From positions 1-43,361 of the forward strand of contig JAHDBJ010000039.1 of the NCBI GenBank assembly GCA_020630435.1: a stretch of DNA of 43,361 nucleotides. Reading direction: 5' to 3'. Position 1 is the stretch's first letter. The number at the start of each line of letters is the position of its first letter. Below the pieces are notes generated by a model. That model ran no database searches. It saw only the letters and a program-made list of their open reading frames with translations, and was not told the origin of the DNA. A program made the translations under genes and the position numbers. This DNA is from Saprospiraceae bacterium. Lineage in GTDB: Bacteria > Bacteroidota > Bacteroidia > Chitinophagales > Saprospiraceae. This document shows positions 40,838-43,361 of the stretch, one piece after another.

Positions 40838-43288
40838 TTAAAATCCACCTTCATCGCCTCCTCCATAATTCCCCCTATCTCTAGAGCGTTTTTTCTTTTG
40901 ATTTAGGCGATAATTGAAATTCAATTTTATTTGTCTTGAACGCCATTGCCAGTCTCCTTCCGAATAGAAATTATCACCAACGACTGTATAAATTCTACGT
41001 CTAGTATTGAATACATCATTTGCGCTTAAGGTAAGTGTTCCTTTCTTTTTTAATATATCCTTGCTCATCCCTAGATCCATAAAATACATTGCCTCTCTTG
41101 AACCTTGTGTCGTTTCTCTAGGCGCTCTATAATTGAATCGGATTTGAATGTCTAATTCTTTCCAAGCCGTCAATTTTGAGGATATACGTCCATTCCAAGT
41201 ATACGTATCTCGATCAAAGGAAACCCCTTCAAATTCTCCATCTATGATGGAACGAAAGAAATTTGCATCCCCATTGAGGCTAAACCACTTTACAGGTTTT
41301 AGAGAGAAGTTAAATTCCAAACCAAAGTCGTCTTGATTTGATAAGTTTTGTGGCATTCTTATAGAAGAACCGTCTGGAAATACAGTCGTAATGCGCTGTA
41401 TCACCCCTGTTGAATGCCGATAGAAAATAGCAGAGTTTAGTGACGCTTTTTCCCAATATTTTATATGTCCAATTTCATAAGAATTGGTATATACTGGATC
41501 TAGATTAGGGTTTCCTCCAAAGAAGTTTCTAGAATCACTAAACGTAAAAAATGGATTCAAAAACCAGAATCGAGGACGCCGAATTCTACGACTATAGCTC
41601 AATTGAATTGCATTGGATTGGGGTAAGTCATAAGTTAAATGAACCGAAGGAAATAAATCAAAATAGTTTCTAGGATTCACTTCATTGGTCTCAATCAAAC
41701 TGGTTTTTACATCAGACAACTCTCCTCTAAGTCCTAGTTGATAAGAAAATTTATTCCTTTTATCTCCAAAAATAGCATAGAAAGCATAGATGTTTTCATC
41801 GTATCTAAAATCATTACTAAAGCCTAAATCTGTCCAATTTCCATTATTATATTCTTCGATGACATAATCGTTTGTAATGCGTCTTAGAGAAGTACGATGT
41901 CCTAATTCAAATTTTCCTTTTTTATTGAACGGTCGAATATAATCTACTTGGAATAACCAACGTTTGGAGGCTTCCTCATTTGCGGAGCGTTGGTTGAGAT
42001 TCGCTGTACCAGAAGGAGTCGTTTCATCCGAAAAATACTTTTCTACATAATCTGAACTTTCCTTTTCACTTCGTTCTTCATAACGAGCATCAAAGGTCAA
42101 GTTATGTTCTTTCTTATCAAATGTTTTGACATGGGTTAATGAATATTCAAGATTCGTTTCATTTTCCTCTTCAACATCTGTTCTTCGTGTAACGCCCGTC
42201 AAATTTTGAGGAAACTCGTTTAAATAATCTCGATAAATAATTTCAGAGAAATTGTCTTCTTTTGCTAATCGAAGTAAAAAAGCAGCCGTTAGTGTATTTT
42301 TAGGATTCATAAAAAAATCTGCTCCAAAACGATAACTATTAGACAGTCCGCCTCGTTCATGCTCACGCTCTTGATCTAAATATAAAATTTCGCCATCATT
42401 CATTTGCTCTCTGTACAAACTTCCACCACCTGGATTATTACGATAGCCTAGACCATAATTTGCAAAAAGATTCATTTTCTCTCTTCTGTAATTCATACTA
42501 ATCCCTACACCATAGAGGCTTGGTAAGCCTGCTGAAACATCAAATGAACCATTTAATCCTTTTTTCTTATCCTTTTTTAATACAATATTAATAATACCTG
42601 CCATTCCTTCAGCTTCATAACGAGCCGAAGGATTGGTTATTACTTCTACTCGCTCTACTAGATAACTTGGAAACTGCCTAAGCGCATCTGCACTACTTAA
42701 TCCTACCAAACCTGAGGGTTTTCCATTTACCAAAATCCTTACGTTTTGGCTTCCTCTTAAACTCACGTTTCCATCTATATCTACTGTTACAGAAGGTACA
42801 TTATCTAATATCTCAATGGCTGTTCCTCCTTTATTGGCTAAATCTTTTCCTACATTAAATACTTTTTTATCAAGCATCAGTTGTACATCACTCCGTTCAG
42901 CACGAACTTCTACTTCTGTTAGGGTTTCCGCATCAAGCTCTAATTTAATTGTTCCTAGATCTGCCATTGCCTTTTCTCTTGGCAATCTAAGTTGATCAAT
43001 ATATTTCGTTTTATAAGAAATAAATTCAATTTTGATAAAAAACCGTCCTGGTCGGGTATTAATATTAAATAGCCCATTTATATCTGTGATACCTCCTGTT
43101 ACGACACTACTGTCTCGCATTCTAAATAAGGTTACCGTTGCATACTCTAAAGGGCTATTCGTTTCACTATCAATCACTTTCCCTTTCACAATCTTGGTCG
43201 GTGGTCGTTCTCCATTTCCTCTCTGTTGTGCATTTAGGATTTGAACAAAAGCCAGTTGAATAATTAATATTAGGTATATACTCTTCAT
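40838..43288 (-). CDS. TonB-dependent-type outer-membrane beta-barrel receptor
   Basis: An 816-aa outer-membrane protein. Signal peptide about 1-21 (MKSIYLILIIQLAFVQILNA). A CarboxypepD-regulatory-like domain follows (about 35-120; VKGKVIDSETNSPLEYATVTLF). A plug domain carries VSLRGSQNVRILVNGKPSG and VERVEVITNPSARYEAEGMAG (about 185-240), and the rest is a large beta barrel of the OMP_b-brl_3 type. The C-terminus ends in a low-complexity tail (KKKRSRDRGNYGGGDEGGF) rather than the usual terminal aromatic beta strand. The ligand is unknown. The start is the ATG before the signal peptide; a TAnnTTTG box lies 30 nt upstream. Stop TAA. Confidence 0.88.
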   Translation of the reverse strand: MKSIYLILIIQLAFVQILNAQQRGNGERPPTKIVKGKVIDSETNSPLEYATVTLFRMRDSSVVTGGITDINGLFNINTRPGRFFIKIEFISYKTKYIDQLRLPREKAMADLGTIKLELDAETLTEVEVRAERSDVQLMLDKKVFNVGKDLANKGGTAIEILDNVPSVTVDIDGNVSLRGSQNVRILVNGKPSGLVGLSSADALRQFPSYLVERVEVITNPSARYEAEGMAGIINIVLKKDKKKGLNGSFDVSAGLPSLYGVGISMNYRREKMNLFANYGLGYRNNPGGGSLYREQMNDGEILYLDQEREHERGGLSNSYRFGADFFMNPKNTLTAAFLLRLAKEDNFSEIIYRDYLNEFPQNLTGVTRRTDVEEENETNLEYSLTHVKTFDKKEHNLTFDARYEERSEKESSDYVEKYFSDETTPSGTANLNQRSANEEASKRWLFQVDYIRPFNKKGKFELGHRTSLRRITNDYVIEEYNNGNWTDLGFSNDFRYDENIYAFYAIFGDKRNKFSYQLGLRGELSDVKTSLIETNEVNPRNYFDLFPSVHLTYDLPQSNAIQLSYSRRIRRPRFWFLNPFFTFSDSRNFFGGNPNLDPVYTNSYEIGHIKYWEKASLNSAIFYRHSTGVIQRITTVFPDGSSIRMPQNLSNQDDFGLEFNFSLKPVKWFSLNGDANFFRSIIDGEFEGVSFDRDTYTWNGRISSKLTAWKELDIQIRFNYRAPRETTQGSREAMYFMDLGMSKDILKKKGTLTLSANDVFNTRRRIYTVVGDNFYSEGDWQWRSRQIKLNFNYRLNQKKKRSRDRGNYGGGDEGGF

Positions 43289-43318
43289 ACTCGATATAAT
43301 TTTATAACTGAAGTTACG

Positions 43319-43326
43319 CAAAATTA
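43319..43326 (-). promoter_or_regulatory. -7 box (TAATTTTG) of the receptor gene
   Basis: TAATTTTG on the minus strand fits TAnnTTTG, 30 nt upstream of the ATG at 43288. The -33 region is near the window edge and shows no clear TTTG. Confidence 0.5.
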
Positions 43327-43361
43327 GTTATTAGCCCTGAGGGCATTAAGTTGATTGAAAG

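Noticed and set aside
1-43361. CRISPR array, insertion sequence or rRNA operon
   Set aside because: No regularly spaced repeats, transposase ORF, terminal inverted repeats or rRNA sequence were seen.

Overview
The window (43.4 kb, AT-rich) is a chromosomal segment of a Bacteroidota bacterium. The evidence is two proteins with type IX secretion C-terminal sorting domains, SprB-like adhesin repeats, an outer-membrane receptor with a carboxypeptidase-regulatory-like N-terminus, promoter-like TAnnTTTG boxes, few Shine-Dalgarno sites, and several families common in this phylum. The gene set resembles Saprospiria, but the exact lineage cannot be fixed from this window. Most genes lie on the minus strand.

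Layout. 1-9.1 kb: lnt, a lipoprotein with two FKBP domains, sucA, rpsT and uvrA. 9.1-16.6 kb: rbfA with an FtsX/LolE-type permease, an ECF sigma / anti-sigma / small periplasmic protein operon, mnmG, an FKBP isomerase and a YbiT-type ABC-F ATPase. 16.7-22.3 kb: a NYN/PIN-like protein, a sodium:solute symporter, a SPOR protein, a DeoC-like protein that has lost its Schiff-base lysine, a secreted CotH-kinase-like protein and a small SpoT/MESH1-type HD hydrolase. 22.4-31.0 kb: an Ate1-like aminoacyl-tRNA-protein transferase, purE, purK, gpsA, a 2H phosphoesterase, nadB, and lon behind a near-perfect sigma-54 promoter flanked by two similar operator-like palindromes. 31.0-33.6 kb: a DUF2306-type membrane protein, the suppressor-tRNA operon described below and an AraC regulator. 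33.9-43.3 kb: a T9SS cargo protein, an unknown helical protein, a 1400-residue SprB-repeat surface protein and a TonB-type outer-membrane protein.

The most notable discovery is a compact minus-strand cassette at 32138-32570 (to 31875 with its third gene). A canonical 72-nt tRNA has anticodon CTA, so it should read the stop codon UAG. Nineteen nucleotides after it begins an ORF reading ATG AAA TAG ATT, an amber stop at codon 3, followed by 110 open codons. These encode a clear PTH2-superfamily peptidyl-tRNA hydrolase-like protein. No conventional start lies between the TAG and the first catalytic motif. A third gene, a basic 88-aa protein of unknown function, starts in an ATGA overlap with the hydrolase stop. 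The simplest reading is a self-contained circuit: the suppressor tRNA must decode UAG before the hydrolase, and by coupling the third protein, can be made. I know of no described system with this design. Six of the 34 protein genes in the window end in UAG, so any suppression would also touch ordinary genes such as sucA, nadB, gpsA and purE.
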